Part shown: piece by piece, positions 31,641 to 43,673 of the stretch
Layout of the letters: each line of letters opens with the position of its first letter
Position numbering within the stretch: position 1 is the first letter of the stretch
Assembly: GCA_030998225.1 (NCBI GenBank)
Contig: JAPYXD010000581.1
Location: forward strand, 7,513,501 to 7,577,500
Direction: 5' to 3'
Origin: Diplolepis rosae
Taxonomy: Eukaryota; Arthropoda; Insecta; Hymenoptera; Diplolepididae
DNA: 64,000 nt
Made by a program: the position numbers and the translations under genes
The notes under the pieces: model-generated
Seen by the model: the letters and a program-made list of their open reading frames with translations, nothing else
What the model was told of the DNA's origin: nothing
Database searches by the model: none

Positions 31641-32061
31641 GGAATGACTCATAAAAGTATAAATTTATCAATACAATCATTTCGAACCAATCCGAAAAAC
31701 TTTATGAATTCTGTTCGGTTCGAATCGGTTAAAAATCAATCCGACACACCCGATTACATTGGAGCTTTGGTTTATCTGAATCGAATTTTAATCGTAATCC
31801 ATTCGAACGAGTCCAAAGTTGGAATGATTCGATTGGAAAATTCGGTTTAGATTTACCTCAGCTCCGATTCATTTGGATTAAGTCGAATTGATTTTCAACC
31901 GATTGGAATCAAACGTAATTCATAACGTCTTTCGAATTAGTTTGGAATGGTTTGGAAACAGGTTATCGAAAGACTCGAAATAGTTCTAATTCGCAGCGAT
32001 TGAATTTCATTCCGAAAATTTCGCCAGTGCGGGACCAGGACATTTACATTAGAAAATTTAA

Positions 32062-32722
32062 ACAAAAAAATCGATGCATGTGATGTCCCTCGTGATTTTG
32101 GTCCAAATTTGGTCGTTTTAGTAACTTGAGAATTCGAATTGATTCCGATTATTGGAAATTTGAATTATAGTCTTGCTTGGACGTTAAGATGATTTTCCAA
32201 ATTCAGTTTTGCAGAGATTCATGTTGATTAACTTCCGTTAATTTCAAGGTAAAATAGAGAAAAGCAGAAGGAAAGTAAAAGACGGAGACGATGTTTTAAA
32301 ATTAACTCCTCTTTTTTTTATTGAATATTTGTATTCAGTACAATTTTAATTGACTCATAATAAAATTAAAAAAAAACATAACGGAATAAATATTTTTATT
32401 TATTAAGTGAACACAACCAAAAGTTTTCATGTTTTTATGAATTTGTCCAATTATTTATCCAAACTCAGTGTTTTATTATTGCTACTCTTTCCATAAATTA
32501 TTTAATTAAATATCATTTTTAGAATGTTGATGTGGGAACATATAATCACAAGGATACTTATTTACAGATTTGCATCAAAATCAAAATAACATTTAACACA
32601 TAAAAACCTTTTCAAATTAATATTTTATTGAAAAATATATTTTTCTACTCCAAATATAAATAAACTCTTAGAGTCAACAATTAAAATATTATTGCAAGTC
32701 TTTTATCCAATTATTATCAAAT
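32062..32722. other. No gene recognised
   Basis: AT-rich spacer without supported features. Confidence 0.4.
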
Positions 32723-33884
32723 ACGGAAAAAAATAATTAGCTGCATTAGCTAAATATTCGCTACTACAGCTAAGAAAGTTACTTGATATACGGACAGCGA
32801 ATGTCTTAGCTGCTAATACTAACTTCTATTCGCTACAGTACTTTAGCGATGCCAGCTAATTTACGTTAGCACTGGCAACAACGATTGTGAGCAGTAGCCT
32901 ATCGGTCGTGTTATCTTCCTGTTCTAACAGCGTTTGAAGTACTAGTTAATTTTATTAGCAATTGCTGCAAATAGAGGTAGCACTCAAAATCATTGATTTT
33001 GAACTTCCAAACCTACATTTAAATACAGTTACACCTGGGTGCTTAAGAAAAAAATGATCTCGTAACCCTTCTATACGCACAAAAGTCTGCTGGCACGTTA
33101 AATCAAAATAACTAATTTCTTGCGACATATCGTAACCTGCAAAATTAAAAACGAAAAAAAACTGATTCAGTTCTAACCTTATTCACAGCATCATTTTTCA
33201 AGAATAAGAATAAAACGTGAGCTGCTTTGATAACCAAACTTATAGCTACAAGTAGAAACATTACCGGGAACAGTAGCGACTTGCTTGCCAGTCCAATATA
33301 ATGTTTTAAAAAATTGTACAAGTATACAACACTTAGAATTAAGATAACCTCAGTAAGAAGATAATAAATAGCACAATAAAGAACCTATTACAAAACCTAC
33401 AATACAATCTTCAGAGATCAGTTACAAATCAGTAATTTGCGTCATAAATTAACGCGAATCGTCGAATTATTTATAAATTAAATTGAAAACAACGCGACAG
33501 GTGTACAACTTACCATTTACAACACAATATCTGATTAGTCGCGCTTTGTGCGCATGAGCAGCACAGAAAACGCGGGATGTCAAAGCAGCCATTAGCAACC
33601 GCTGCTAACTTCTTACATATCAGCGAAAAATTTTAAAAGCTACGAGTACGAATTTTGAGATTTTCTAGGAGAGTAAACTGTTTTAGCAGCAACAACCAAA
33701 TGATTAGCTACAACTCTTAATACGCTAAGGAGTCCAATGCAAATTTTCAACTTCGATTGCAGCTAACATTTTTTAACTGTCCCAGCAAACTGTTAACTCT
33801 CTCAACAAACTTTTTATCAATCACAATTAACTAGTCGACAGCTATCTGCAGTTAGCAGTAGCAGACATTTCATTTTTTTCCGTG
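32723..33884. mobile_element. 1.16-kb TIR element with TTAGCTGC words
   Basis: The ends ACGGAAAAAAATAATTAGC and (inverted) ACGGAAAAAAATGAAATGTC share 14 bp. The terminal 150-250 bp at both sides are rich in TTAGCTGC, AGCAGTAGC and GCTAATAC words in both orientations. No transposase ORF. The flanking duplication could not be decided. Confidence 0.6.
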
Positions 33885-33889
33885 ATACT

Positions 33890-34185
33890 TTTTAACTTAC
33901 TTTCCGTAATTCATAAAGGCCCCAAGTGTCATTTTTGAAGTTAAGTGAACTGCAGGAACATAGATAAATCAAATAAGAGCCGTAATTGAATCGATGAATA
34001 TTCTTAGTACACTTCAAAACTTTATTTACTTTCAAGTAGACACTAACTTACTGTTTTATATACACACTTACATAAAAACACGCACCCCCCTCTACACTAC
34101 ACAAACGCTCGTTTAGGCAGTATTTTCTGTATACATTTCAGTAGCTTTTTAATAAATTACATGATTAAAATAATTTATTTTCTTC
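33890..34185. other. No gene recognised
   Basis: Short AT-rich spacer. Nothing supported. Confidence 0.4.
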
Positions 34186-34189
34186 CAAA

Positions 34190-35178
34190 TCTCTCAGAAA
34201 GAAAAAACAATCGTAGACTTTATTTAAGGAAACGATTTTGCAGAACAACGCTTATTTCGTATCTCACATATTTTGGTGAAAAAAATCGAATTTTTTAATA
34301 TTAAAAATCAAAACATAAAATATACATCCTGTCCCGAAATGTCTTAATGAGAATTTGTAGACCTCATTTAGGCAAACAATTTTCCATCTAAACGTTTTTT
34401 TGGTATCTCACATATTTTGTCTAAAAAATGGAATTTTCAAATTTTAATCGTATTTTTTGGAATTGAAACGAAAAATATATGTTTTATCAGAAACTGTGTG
34501 ACACAAAATTTGTAGATCTTTTTGAAACGAACAACTTTGTATTCTTACGTTTTGTTCGTATTTCGAATATTATTGTTAAAAAATTGAAGTTTGGATTTTC
34601 AATAGTTTTTTTTTAATTAAAAAGAAAAATATGCATCTTATGAAAAAATGTTACAATTCAAATTTGTTGAACTTTATGTAGAAAATAATATTGTATCATA
34701 ACGTTTTTTCGTATCTCGTATAATTTAACTGGAAAATGGAATTTTGATATTGACTTTTTTCGAATTTGAATATGCTGTAATATTTCTAATTTTGATTTAA
34801 TCAAAAAATGTTATCAGGATAATTTTTAGAGATTTATGAGCACTATCAAAAACCAGTATTGGAATTTTTGATTTTTTCAAAAAGTTATTTTCAAAAACAC
34901 AGAAGTAGTGCTCAATCCCTCAATTTTGATTGGATGTGGTTGGTTAACGAACTTGTCGTTACTTTTTCGGCTTTGATAAAGTGTGCCAAAGCTCAATTCA
35001 ATCTGATAATTCTATCGAGAGTTATGCCGCACACGACCTACAGACAGACAGACAGACACTTTCGTAAAAACCTTTTTTTCTGACTTAGGGGATCTCGAAA
35101 CGTAAAGATTTGATGAAAATTTCGAAAGTCATTTTTCACATAAAACCAATACCTTCTCATCCATGATGAGAATGTAAA
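34190..35178 (-). repeat. 1.1-kb dispersed repeat, left arm of a palindrome
   Basis: A nearly complete reverse copy ending CATCCATGATGAGAATGTAA. Together with the forward copy at 35434-36541 it forms a head-to-head palindrome with arms of about 1 kb and a 255-bp spacer. Confidence 0.85.
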
Positions 35179-35433
35179 AATAGCGCTTATAACCTGCAAT
35201 TTTTAAGATTTTTAATTATTGAATCGATTTTCTATAAAATAAAATATTTTCGAAAGAAACAAATCAAATTTTTGAATTAAAGAACATTACATAATAAAAA
35301 GAATTATAAAAATTTTATAAGTATTAATTTTTATTATTGTATATTAGCTGTACTTTATACAGGTTATGATTCGTTTAATTTTTGTTTTCAAGAGTAAAAT
35401 CAACGTATGTTCAGAATCTAAAAAATTTGAGTT

Positions 35434-36541
35434 TTTACATTCTCATCATGGATGAGAAGGTATTGGTTTTATGTGAAAAATGACTTTCGAAATTTTCATC
35501 AAATCTTTACGTTTTGAGACCCCCTGAGTCAGAAAAAATGGTTTTTACGAAAGTGTCTGTCTGTCAATCTGTCTGTAGGTCGTGTGCGGCATAACTCTCG
35601 ATAGATTCAGATCTATTCATATCAGATTGAATTGAGCTTTGGTACACTTTATCGGAGCCGAAAAAGTAAGGACAAGTTCGTTAACCAGCCACATCCAATC
35701 AAAATTGAGGGATTGAGCACTACTTCTGTGTTTTTGAAAATAATTTTTTGAAAAAATCAAAAATTTCAATACTGGTTTTAGATAGTGCTCATAAATCTCT
35801 AAAAATTATCCCGATAACATTTTTTGATTAAATCAAAATTAGAAATATTACAGCATATTCAAATTCGAAAAAAGTCAATATCAAAATTCCATTTTCCAGT
35901 TAAATTATACGAAATACGAAAAAACGTTATGATACAATATTATTTTCTACATAAAGTCCAACAAATTTGAATTGTAACATTTTTTCATAAGATGCATATT
36001 TTTCTTTTTAATTAAAAAAAAAAACTATTGAAAATCCAAACTTCAATTTTGTAACAATAATATTCGAAATACGAACAAAACGTAAGAATACAAAGTTGTT
36101 AGTTTCAAAAAGATCTACAAGTTTTGTCCCACACAGTTTCTGATAAAACATATATTTTTCGTTTCAATTCCAAAAAATACGATTAAAATTCAAAAATTCC
36201 ATTTTTAGACAAAATATGTGAGATTCAAAAAAAACTTTGAGATGAAAATTGTTTGGCTAAATAAGGTCTACACATTCTTATGGATAAATTTCTCGACAGG
36301 ATGTATATTTTATGTTTTGATTTTTAATATTAAATAAATTCGATTTTTTTCACCAAAATATGTGATACGAAATAAGCGTTGTTCTGCAAAATCATTTCCT
36401 TAAATAAAGTCTACGATTGTTTTTCCTTTTTAAAAGATTTGGAAGAAAATAAATTTATCAATAATCATGTAATTTATTACAAAGTTACAAAAATGCATAC
36501 AGAAAATTGAGTGCGAAGCACGAGTGTCATGATGAGAATGT
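35434..36541 (+). repeat. 1.1-kb dispersed repeat, right arm of a palindrome
   Basis: A complete forward copy, very close to 23041-24133, with the conserved GTCTG/GCGGCATAACTC block, the AT-rich tracts and the GTGCGAAGCACGAG end, followed by CATGATGAGAATGTG. Confidence 0.87.
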
Positions 36542-36549
36542 GTTCCTTA

Positions 36550-36720
36550 AGGCCGATAGAGCCTTAAGTAAATTGAATTTCCTGTTTCACTTAATCTGAA
36601 AAAGAAACTTAGTGAATTTGAGAAAATGACTAATTTACATCATCTTTAATATCATTAAGTTGGTTTGAGCTTCAGTATTAAATTATAAGAAATAAACTTA
36701 AACGTATGCGAAGAGCACAA
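36550..36720. repeat. GGCC-family left end and shared flank
   Basis: TTAAGGCCGATAGAGCCTTAAG and the next 100 bp match 24140-24240 and 42562-42640. From 36655 a TGAGCTTCAGTATTAAATTA segment is the inverse of 30225-30270. Confidence 0.65.
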
Positions 36721-36721
36721 G

Positions 36722-36860
36722 ACCGAGCGCGAAGCGCGACGTTCAAAAATTCCGGAGCGCGAAGCGCGACGATCGAATCGCGCGCCCTAGGCGCGCTCAA
36801 ACATGCGAGCGAAGCGAGCTGCGCGCAATGAGAATGTGCCCGCGAAGCGGGCAGATTTTT
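36722..36860. repeat. Cluster of GCGCGAAGCGCG palindromes
   Basis: At least five palindromic GC-rich words occur in 140 bp: GAGCGCGAAGCGCGA twice, GCGCGCCCTAGGCGCGC, GCGAGCGAAGCGAGC and GCCCGCGAAGCGGGC. They stand out sharply in an AT-rich background. The GAGCGCGAAGCGCGA word is also found at the 3' end of the 1.1-kb dispersed repeat. The small ORF at 36803 is a by-product. Confidence 0.8.
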
Positions 36861-36869
36861 TTAATCCCA

Positions 36870-37165
36870 ATAATATGATGAAACTTTTGAATCAAGAAAA
36901 TGATCTCATAACGAAATTATGGATTCAAGTTCGCAATACGAAATTCCAACTAATGAAGTACTATTATAAAAATAGTACACTTATTTACTTATCATCAGTT
37001 TGTTTTTCTAACTACTCTTATGTAGTAACTTCTTCTGCTTATGTTTACTATGAAAGCTTTAATTGATTTTACTATTCACTCCATGTTAATTGAACTACAT
37101 GTTTAGTTATTGTAACTACTTCGGCACAATCAGATACACACACATACACACACGTGCTCGCATAT
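36870..37165. other. Spacer with a CA microsatellite
   Basis: Only a short (CA)n tract near 37136-37153 is recognisable. Confidence 0.5.
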
Positions 37166-37169
37166 GATT

Positions 37170-37363
37170 ATTATGGTTACATGTGAATTCGAGTTAAAAT
37201 TATAAAAAAGTTTTCTTAAAAGTGCTTGATTTCTCTAAAGTAATGATCTTATCCAAGACCGTGTTCAGAAAATCACCAGTTTTTTCTTTATTAGGAAATT
37301 CTAGTCCGGGCCCCACTAGAACCCAACTTGAAATAAGGAAAGATAAGGAAATTTCTACACGGG
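37170..37363. mobile_element. CCCGTGTAG-family MITE, right part
   Basis: Matches the right third of 21914-22647: AATTCTAGTCCGGGCCCCAC, AACTTGAAATAAGGAAAGAT and the terminus AATTTCTACACGGG. The left part is missing. Confidence 0.75.
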
Positions 37364-37431
37364 ATGGTTTTTCGATTTTTCGGACAAGAAATGTTTATTA
37401 TTGTGTAAAACTTTTGTCTGCCCGCCACATC

Positions 37432-38502
37432 TTAATATGACTTTTTCATGTATTTTGGCCCACTAAACACGGAAACAAGTACTCAAATAAAATTGGAGGC
37501 AACTGAATCCTATATAACTTTGTATTCTAAAGCTTTCAGATCGGCCCATTGGTTCAGATGTCAGCGATTTTAATAAGTTGGAAAAGTTGGATTTTTTGTC
37601 AAAAATCGTGGTCGAAAATTCATATATCGTCCTGGGAAGAATACAAATCGCAAATATTTCCAACTTATTAAAATCGCTAGCATCTGAAAACTTTAGAATA
37701 AAAAGTTGTTGAGGATTCAGTCGCCTTTAATTTGAATGCTTGCTTAAGCAAATGGGTCCCCTATTGAAAAACTTGACGTAAAAAATGACGTCAAAAATGG
37801 CGTAAAAAACGACGTCAAAAATTGGGATAGTTTTTTACGTCATTTTTTACGTCAAGAATCTGTTGTCTTGACAAGTGATATTGAAAAAGTGTGCGTGCAT
37901 GTTGTAAATAATGGCACTGAGTATTTGTGTGTTTATTAGAAAGATATAGTCGATTCATTATATTTAATTGAATATACTCTTATAGAATCAGTAAACTAAA
38001 GTTAACCATAAAATATTGTACTATTTATTTTCCTCTTACATTTTTATGTCACTCCTTTACGGAATGCCCATTACACTTTGAAATAAATTATTACATTATA
38101 TAATAGTTCTTTTACTGATGGGCATTTCTTAATTACAATATCCAGTAGGCGATTAAATATAAATTGTTAAGGCTTCTTAAAGAAAAACTTGACGTAAAAC
38201 TTAACGTAAAAAATGACGTAAAAAATGACGTAAAAAACTATCCCAATTTTTGACATCGTTTTTTACGCCATTTTTGATGTCGTTTTTTACGCCATTTTTG
38301 ACGTCGTTTTTTACGTCATTTTTTACGTCAAGTTTTTCAATAGATATCAATTAGAACTCGAGATATACTCAAAAACGTCGGAAAAACTCTGAAAATTAAA
38401 AAAAAATTCGAACATTGATATCTAGAAAACGCTTCCATAAAAAGTGTTTTGACTGTGACTTTCGTGTTTAATGGGCCAAAGTACATGAAAAAATCATATA
38501 AG
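37432..38502. repeat. Outer inverted repeat around the TGACGTCA element
   Basis: CATGTATTTTGGCCCACTAA near 37448 and its inverse TTAATGGGCCAAAGTACATG near 38470 are arms of at least 40 bp. The younger element 37764-38340 lies between them. No coding content. Confidence 0.6.
37764..38340. mobile_element. TIR element built of TGACGTCA-like repeats
   Basis: The ends TTGAAAAACTTGACGTAAAA and its inverse are flanked by TA (37762-37763, 38341-38342). Inside each end lies a tandem array of 17-18 bp words (AAAATGACGTC, AAAACGACGTC, AAAATGGCGT), about 6 on the left and 10 on the right, in opposite orientation. The arrays pair with each other to a 90-bp or longer hairpin stem. Between them lies ordinary AT-rich DNA. 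There is no ORF. Confidence 0.85.
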
Positions 38503-38789
38503 ATGTAGTGGAGAGAAAATTTTTTAAATTTTGTAAACTAGTGTCACCGATCCCATTTTGGGTTTTTCTATCTCGGATTTATAAATAATTTCAAAGGCAT
38601 AATCAGTGTTCTGTATAAATTCAAACCTTTTGGGAACATTGCATCGGCCCACTCCAAAAATTTCACACACCCTTCCTCACACATTAGTAAACATTTCTAG
38701 TCCAAAAAATCGAAATACCACAATTTTTTCTTCATATTTTTATGAAAATTTCATACGATTAACAACCTTTCATTATCAGGATTCTTTTT

Positions 38790-38996
38790 CGACGTCCATA
38801 AGTTTTTAAATAATCAGTGATTGAAAATTGTACGTTTTTTTCCAATCTCAAAATTTCAAAAAATCATATCTTGTAAACAAAATTTTGTTTTTCAAAATTA
38901 AAAAAAATAAGTGTCGATTATTTTACTCTAGGGACTGCTAGAAAAAAATTCCGTCGATATTAAAATTACAGTTGTAAATCTGATATAGAATGACTC
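38790..38996 (+). repeat. Dispersed repeat, second copy
   Basis: Same order of words as 31470-31640 (ATAATCAGTGATTGAAAATT, TACAGTTGTAAATCTGATAT), with a 25-bp AT-rich insertion. Confidence 0.75.
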
Positions 38997-38999
38997 TTA

Positions 39000-41550
39000 T
39001 ATTTCCTCTTTTACAATATAATAAAAGAAAACGAGTTATATAGTATGCAGATTCTATTCTTAATTTACAGGTCTTCAAGAAATCCCTGATTTATGTAAGC
39101 GCATTAACATATCAATTATGTAATCAAGTTCTCGAATTTGTACAAACATAATTCTTATGTACTCACTAAATTTAGACTCAAATATTTCCTATAATATATA
39201 TTTAAATTTAATTTTACTCTTCTTATTAAATTATATTGTTTAAATTAATTATGTGTTGAATTTTACTCACATTTTTTGGATCGAAAAGTGTTTTTATTCT
39301 AGTTGTTTTTTGTTACATGAATGTCTGAATTTTGCATAGAAATCTTTTACTGTATCAAAATTTTTAACCAACATGTAATATTATTTATTTGGTAAAAACT
39401 GATTCGAAAAGTTATCAATGAAAGAATTTAAATAAAATATTTCCAATAATAATGTATGATATTCTTAAAGAAATTAAGTTGGGACTTATTTTTAATATGT
39501 ATTATTTAAATAATTAAGTCAAGCAATTTCTATAAATTAATGATAAATATGAAATGGAAGAAGGTTCTCTCTTTTTTCTAAGTATTTAAAGATTTTAAAT
39601 ATTTTGTGAATCACTATTATTTACAAAAAAATATATAACAGGTGTTACAAAAGAAACAGCACCAAAATATTTACGAAAATCATAATTATTTTAATATTAT
39701 TCAACCTTTTCTTACTTATTTCTAAAACTAATCATTTTTTCTAGAAATAATTAAAACAAAAGATATTCCTTGCATTGAAATAAACTTTTCAGTGCCAAAA
39801 ATTATTTTTGGGAAAATTTTTCGGGAATATTTCCTGCTTTTTCTGGAATTCATCCATTCTTTTGGGGAAAATCCCCCAATTTCTTGGGAAAAAGTATATT
39901 TACCCTAAAATGTGGAATTTTTCCCAATAATGAGTTGGGAAACTTTCCACAAATTTTTTACAGTGCAGGCAAGTTTTATCATAATCGGAAACACTGAATT
40001 TGTAAGTAGTGACAAGCAAAAAATTTGTAAAATCTTCAATTTATTGAACAGGACTCTAGTACGTGTTTAGTAAATAATTTCAATTTAAAACATTCAATGA
40101 CAATCTAACTCAACCTTTGGTACAATTTCTCCCCTCTTTTTGACTACGCAGTGAAGAAATCCTTTTTCCCTCAAAAATAATTTCTAGGAATCTATATTTA
40201 AGATTTAATTCATCGCACCTGAATAATTCTAAAATTCTATTGAATACTTTTTTATTTTTCAGAGGTTGAGCTAAATTTTAAAAACATTCTTTGAATGCCC
40301 ATGACTTGTTTGTGAAATATTGAACTTTTACGTGTAGTTAAATCTCATCATCGATTATAAAATATCTAAATAAAAATTGTATCCCATATAAATAAATATT
40401 AAACACCTCGAAATCACCAGTTTCTTGAATTATCGCTGCTACCATAGAATAAACATGATTAGGGAAATTTTCTCACTACTTTTTAAAATAATTCCTGAAT
40501 TTAATGAAAGCATTTAAAAAATAGAAATTGTATATAAGAATTCGATGGTGATATTAAGAGGGAAAGGTGTAGGATTTTCTATTGTTAAACGCTTTTAGGG
40601 GACGGAGTAAATACAAAACTTATGGAATAAATTGATATTCAAATATTTAATTCAAACTTTTATGAACATAATGTGCCCTCATTGATTGAGCACAATAATA
40701 GGTCCAAAATGGGAGAAGATTTGTTTTAAATTATCCGAAGCAAATAAAAGTTCTGTGAGGTCATAAAACAGAAGTACAAATTATGCAAGGATTGCATAAA
40801 AGTATACGTTTCTCATATTCATATTACAATACATAAGTCTTGAACTTATTCTAAGAAAAATTTCATTGAGTCATTAAATTCTCTGTCAGTGAAAAGAACT
40901 TCATCGAGTCATTCAAAATATATGAATCGATAATTGAGATTAAAAGATACAATTTATTAAAATTTTATTTTTAGGACAGTAAATATTTTTCATCGAAGAT
41001 GAATTAATGTAAAACATCTAATTTTAATAGAAATAGTAATCCCGTTACTAACAATCTTACATGAACAAAAGTTCAGATTTGAGGGCCTTTTTTCATATCC
41101 ACGTTTTTAAAAATTTTTTGAAATATTTATTTCATTGAAAGTTATGAACATAGAATGTACTGTTGGAAATTTCTGGTGGAATTTCCCGAAGATAAAAAAT
41201 TTGGAAATTTTAGTAAATCTTTAGCAAAATGATGCGTTTTCTTAAAAGCATTGTAAATTTCATATAATTATCGATTAGATATGTGATTAAAAAATTTCGT
41301 AAATTTGAGAATATTTCTAAAAGTGTAAGGAGTCAAGTTACAAAGCAAATTAAACAACGATAGTAATTTCGTCACTTATTATTTCTAATAATCGGAAAAA
41401 TTATTAGTCGACTATTAAGTGAAATGAATTGAGCATTACTTTACTAAAGGTTTGAGAGAAATATCGAATGCGAAAATTCTTTTACTAAGTACTATATATA
41501 TTTCATACGGAAAAGAAAAAAACAAGTATACAAGAGATGAAAAAATTCTA
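39000..41550. other. No gene recognised
   Basis: AT-rich DNA. A stretch around 39800-39965 repeats TTGGGAAAATTTTTC-like words, possibly an old hairpin MITE. Nothing else could be supported. Confidence 0.4.
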
Positions 41551-41552
41551 TA

Positions 41553-42771
41553 TTAATAACGAATTCCTTTAATTATGTTTAATTTATTCTGCTCTTTCAT
41601 TTGATTAATTCGAAATTCCGTCAGTTTTCGAATTTCATTTTCTCTTTGTTGTTGTAGTCGAAATTTCCTTTGATTATTGAGAATATTATCAATATCTGTA
41701 AAAATAATTTTTTCTTATTATATTAACAGATTTTATAATGCAGTTCGGTAAATAGTTTTGATTATTATATATATAATCTTACTTCTCGATGATGATGAAC
41801 CATAGTATTCATCAATGGCATTGTTGTTCCCTAGAAATATTCAAATGATTTAGCTTTAAATTACACAATATATAACAATTTTGATTAAACTAAAATTAGG
41901 AAAGTTACGGTATGTTAAAAATTTCAAAAAAATCAATATCTAAATTCCATTTTCCACTTAAATTATACGAGATACGACAAAAAATTATTATACACAACTA
42001 TTTACTACAAAAAAATCTACTTTGAATGGACACATTTTTTATAAGAAGTATATTTTTCTTTTTAATTTAAAAAAATATTATTGAAAATCTAAAATTCAAT
42101 TTTTTAACCATAATATGTGAAATAGGAAAGAAAGTATGGATGCAAAATTCTTTACTTTAATGAGGTCTAAAAATTTTTTCTGAAATAAGCGTTAAAATAA
42201 AAAATCATTTGCTTAAAAAAAGTCTACGAATTTTTTTCTTTTTTGAAACATTTGGAAGAAAATACGTTTTTTTAATCATGTAAATTATTAGAAAGTTACA
42301 AAAACGTATACAGAAAATCGAGCGCGAAGTGCGAGTGTCATGAAGAGAATGTGTTCCTTACACTCAGAAAACAGTTTCCTTGAATTGAAGAAAGCTTTGT
42401 TGATTCAAAACAATTTTCTTTAATTTAAACAAATCTATTTCTTTGGATGAAAGAAAATTTTTTCGATTTAACAAAACTTTCTTGAATTCAAAGAAACTTT
42501 TTCTTTGACCGTATATCAAAGAAATGTTTCTTTGATTCAAAGAAACTCTTTTCTCAGTGTAATGCTGATAGAACCTTAAGTAAATTGAATTTCTTTCTTC
42601 AATTGAAATTAAAAAATTTAGTAACTATCTGAAAATGTATTTCACATCTACAATATTAAAAATCAGTATTTTCACATTCTTACCACATTAGTATAAAAGA
42701 GATATAAAGTACTCACCAATAAAAAAGAAAATTAGAGTCAGCGAGACAAATAGTATTTTGAAATCCATCAT
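41553..42771 (-). CDS. Small secreted peptide gene, three exons, 81 aa
   Basis: Exons on the minus strand: 42771-42717, 41830-41783, 41695-41553. They add up to 246 nt with matching phase-1 junctions and consensus GTGAGT and GTAAGA donors. The product starts MMDFKILFVSLTLIFFFIG, a clear signal peptide. After it comes a short Asn/Ser/Tyr segment (NNNAIDEYYGSSSSR), then a charged helix-prone tail rich in Gln, Arg, Asn and Glu (RKFRLQQQRENEIRK, NQMKEQNKLN), ending GIRY. There are no Cys residues in the mature part. A TATA box lies 70 bp upstream of the ATG. I recognise no family; venom, salivary or gland peptides of insects often look like this, but that is inference. Intron 1 contains a dispersed-repeat fragment and a hairpin MITE. 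Confidence 0.72.
41880..42355 (+). repeat. 1.1-kb dispersed repeat, 3' half
   Basis: Follows the AT-rich half of the consensus and the GAGCGCGAAGTGCGAGTGTC end, with several gaps. It lies in intron 1 of the small peptide gene. Confidence 0.72.
42361..42559. mobile_element. Hairpin MITE (CACYGAGAAAACAG family), intact
   Basis: The ends CACTCAGAAAACAGTTTCCT and AACTCTTTTCTCAGTG are flanked by TA. The uninterrupted relative at 36541 reads GTGTTCCTTAAGGCCGATAG, so the empty site is known. It lies in intron 1 of the small peptide gene. Confidence 0.87.
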
Positions 42772-42839
42772 CAAATTTGTCTTATTCTCCACAAATTCTC
42801 AATATTATGGATTTTAGACAATATTTCGCATAGGAATGG

Positions 42840-42850
42840 CTTTATATATA
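42840..42850 (-). promoter_or_regulatory. TATA box of the small secreted peptide gene
   Basis: On the minus strand TATATATAAAG precedes the start codon by about 70 nt, leaving room for a start site near 42818 and a 45-nt leader. A strong TATA box is common in genes expressed highly in one gland or stage. Confidence 0.55.
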
Positions 42851-42859
42851 TTCGTTGAT

Positions 42860-43670
42860 GTGTGATTAACTTGTTTGATGAAGTGCGCTCTAATCACTGT
42901 TGCATTTTATCTATTTCTATTCTTGGATATTGTAATTTACTCAGGCTCATTATACTCAGGGAATCACCCTGACTAAATGCTTATCAATTTCATTTCTCAA
43001 TGTTTCAACAAATGCAATAAACTGTTATCAGTAACATTGTATAGCTCAATATAATAAATTTTGAAAAAATATTATTAAGGGTGACAAAGTTTTAAAGATG
43101 ACTAGGCTTTAAACTTTAACATTAATTTTCTCATTTTTGAATCGGACAATGTTTTTGTTTTCAATCATTTTTTGAACAATTAAATTTTTTAATTTTTTTA
43201 CCGATTTCAGAGTTTATAATGTCCTATTTTTGAATTTTATAAATATGATTTACTGTACATTTGTTATATTAATACACGGGAGCAGCACGTGAATAATATG
43301 GAATAAATTCAGGTGCATCCGTGTTAATTACATTTCATGGAAATTTTAAATGCCTCTTTAATACGCATCTTTTTCGAACAAAATATCTTTTGCTTTTTAT
43401 ATGCATACAGCTTTTTTCTGAAACTGTTTGAATTTCACAACACAAACTTGGAATACAATTTTTTTAATCCCTTTTAATGCGCCATTTTTCTGTTTTTAAT
43501 TACTGTTTTTCGAATAATTAATGAGTTAAAAGCTTTTAAAAAAACAGTAATAGTTATTTGGCTTCAACAAGTTTCATTTTCACTCATGTATCGACAACAC
43601 AATTTTTCCACAGAAAGATTTCAATTTTTTAAAATTTTTTAAAGAAATATTTTTTCACCATTTTGTAATG
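42860..43670. other. No gene recognised
   Basis: AT-rich upstream flank of the small peptide gene. No further conserved element seen. Confidence 0.4.
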
Positions 43671-43673
43671 TTT

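Larger units (their letters stand above)
30930..32060. repeat. Two tandem copies of an AATCCGA-rich repeat
   Basis: Segments 30940-31470 and 31660-32060 share TTATCTGAATCGAATTTTAA, ACCTCAGCTCCGATTCATT and TTGATTTTCAACCGATT. A third relative lies at 59640-60120. Words of GAATC and GATTC in both orientations make it hairpin-prone. Copy 1 is interrupted by a MITE at 31081-31257. Confidence 0.75.

Noticed and set aside
23134..35083. Recurrent 70-residue frames with WMWLVNELVLTFSA and SRVMPHTTYRQTDR
   Set aside because: They occur in the conserved core of the dispersed repeat in either orientation, but have stops nearby, no start context and no codon-type substitution pattern, so they are not taken as genes.
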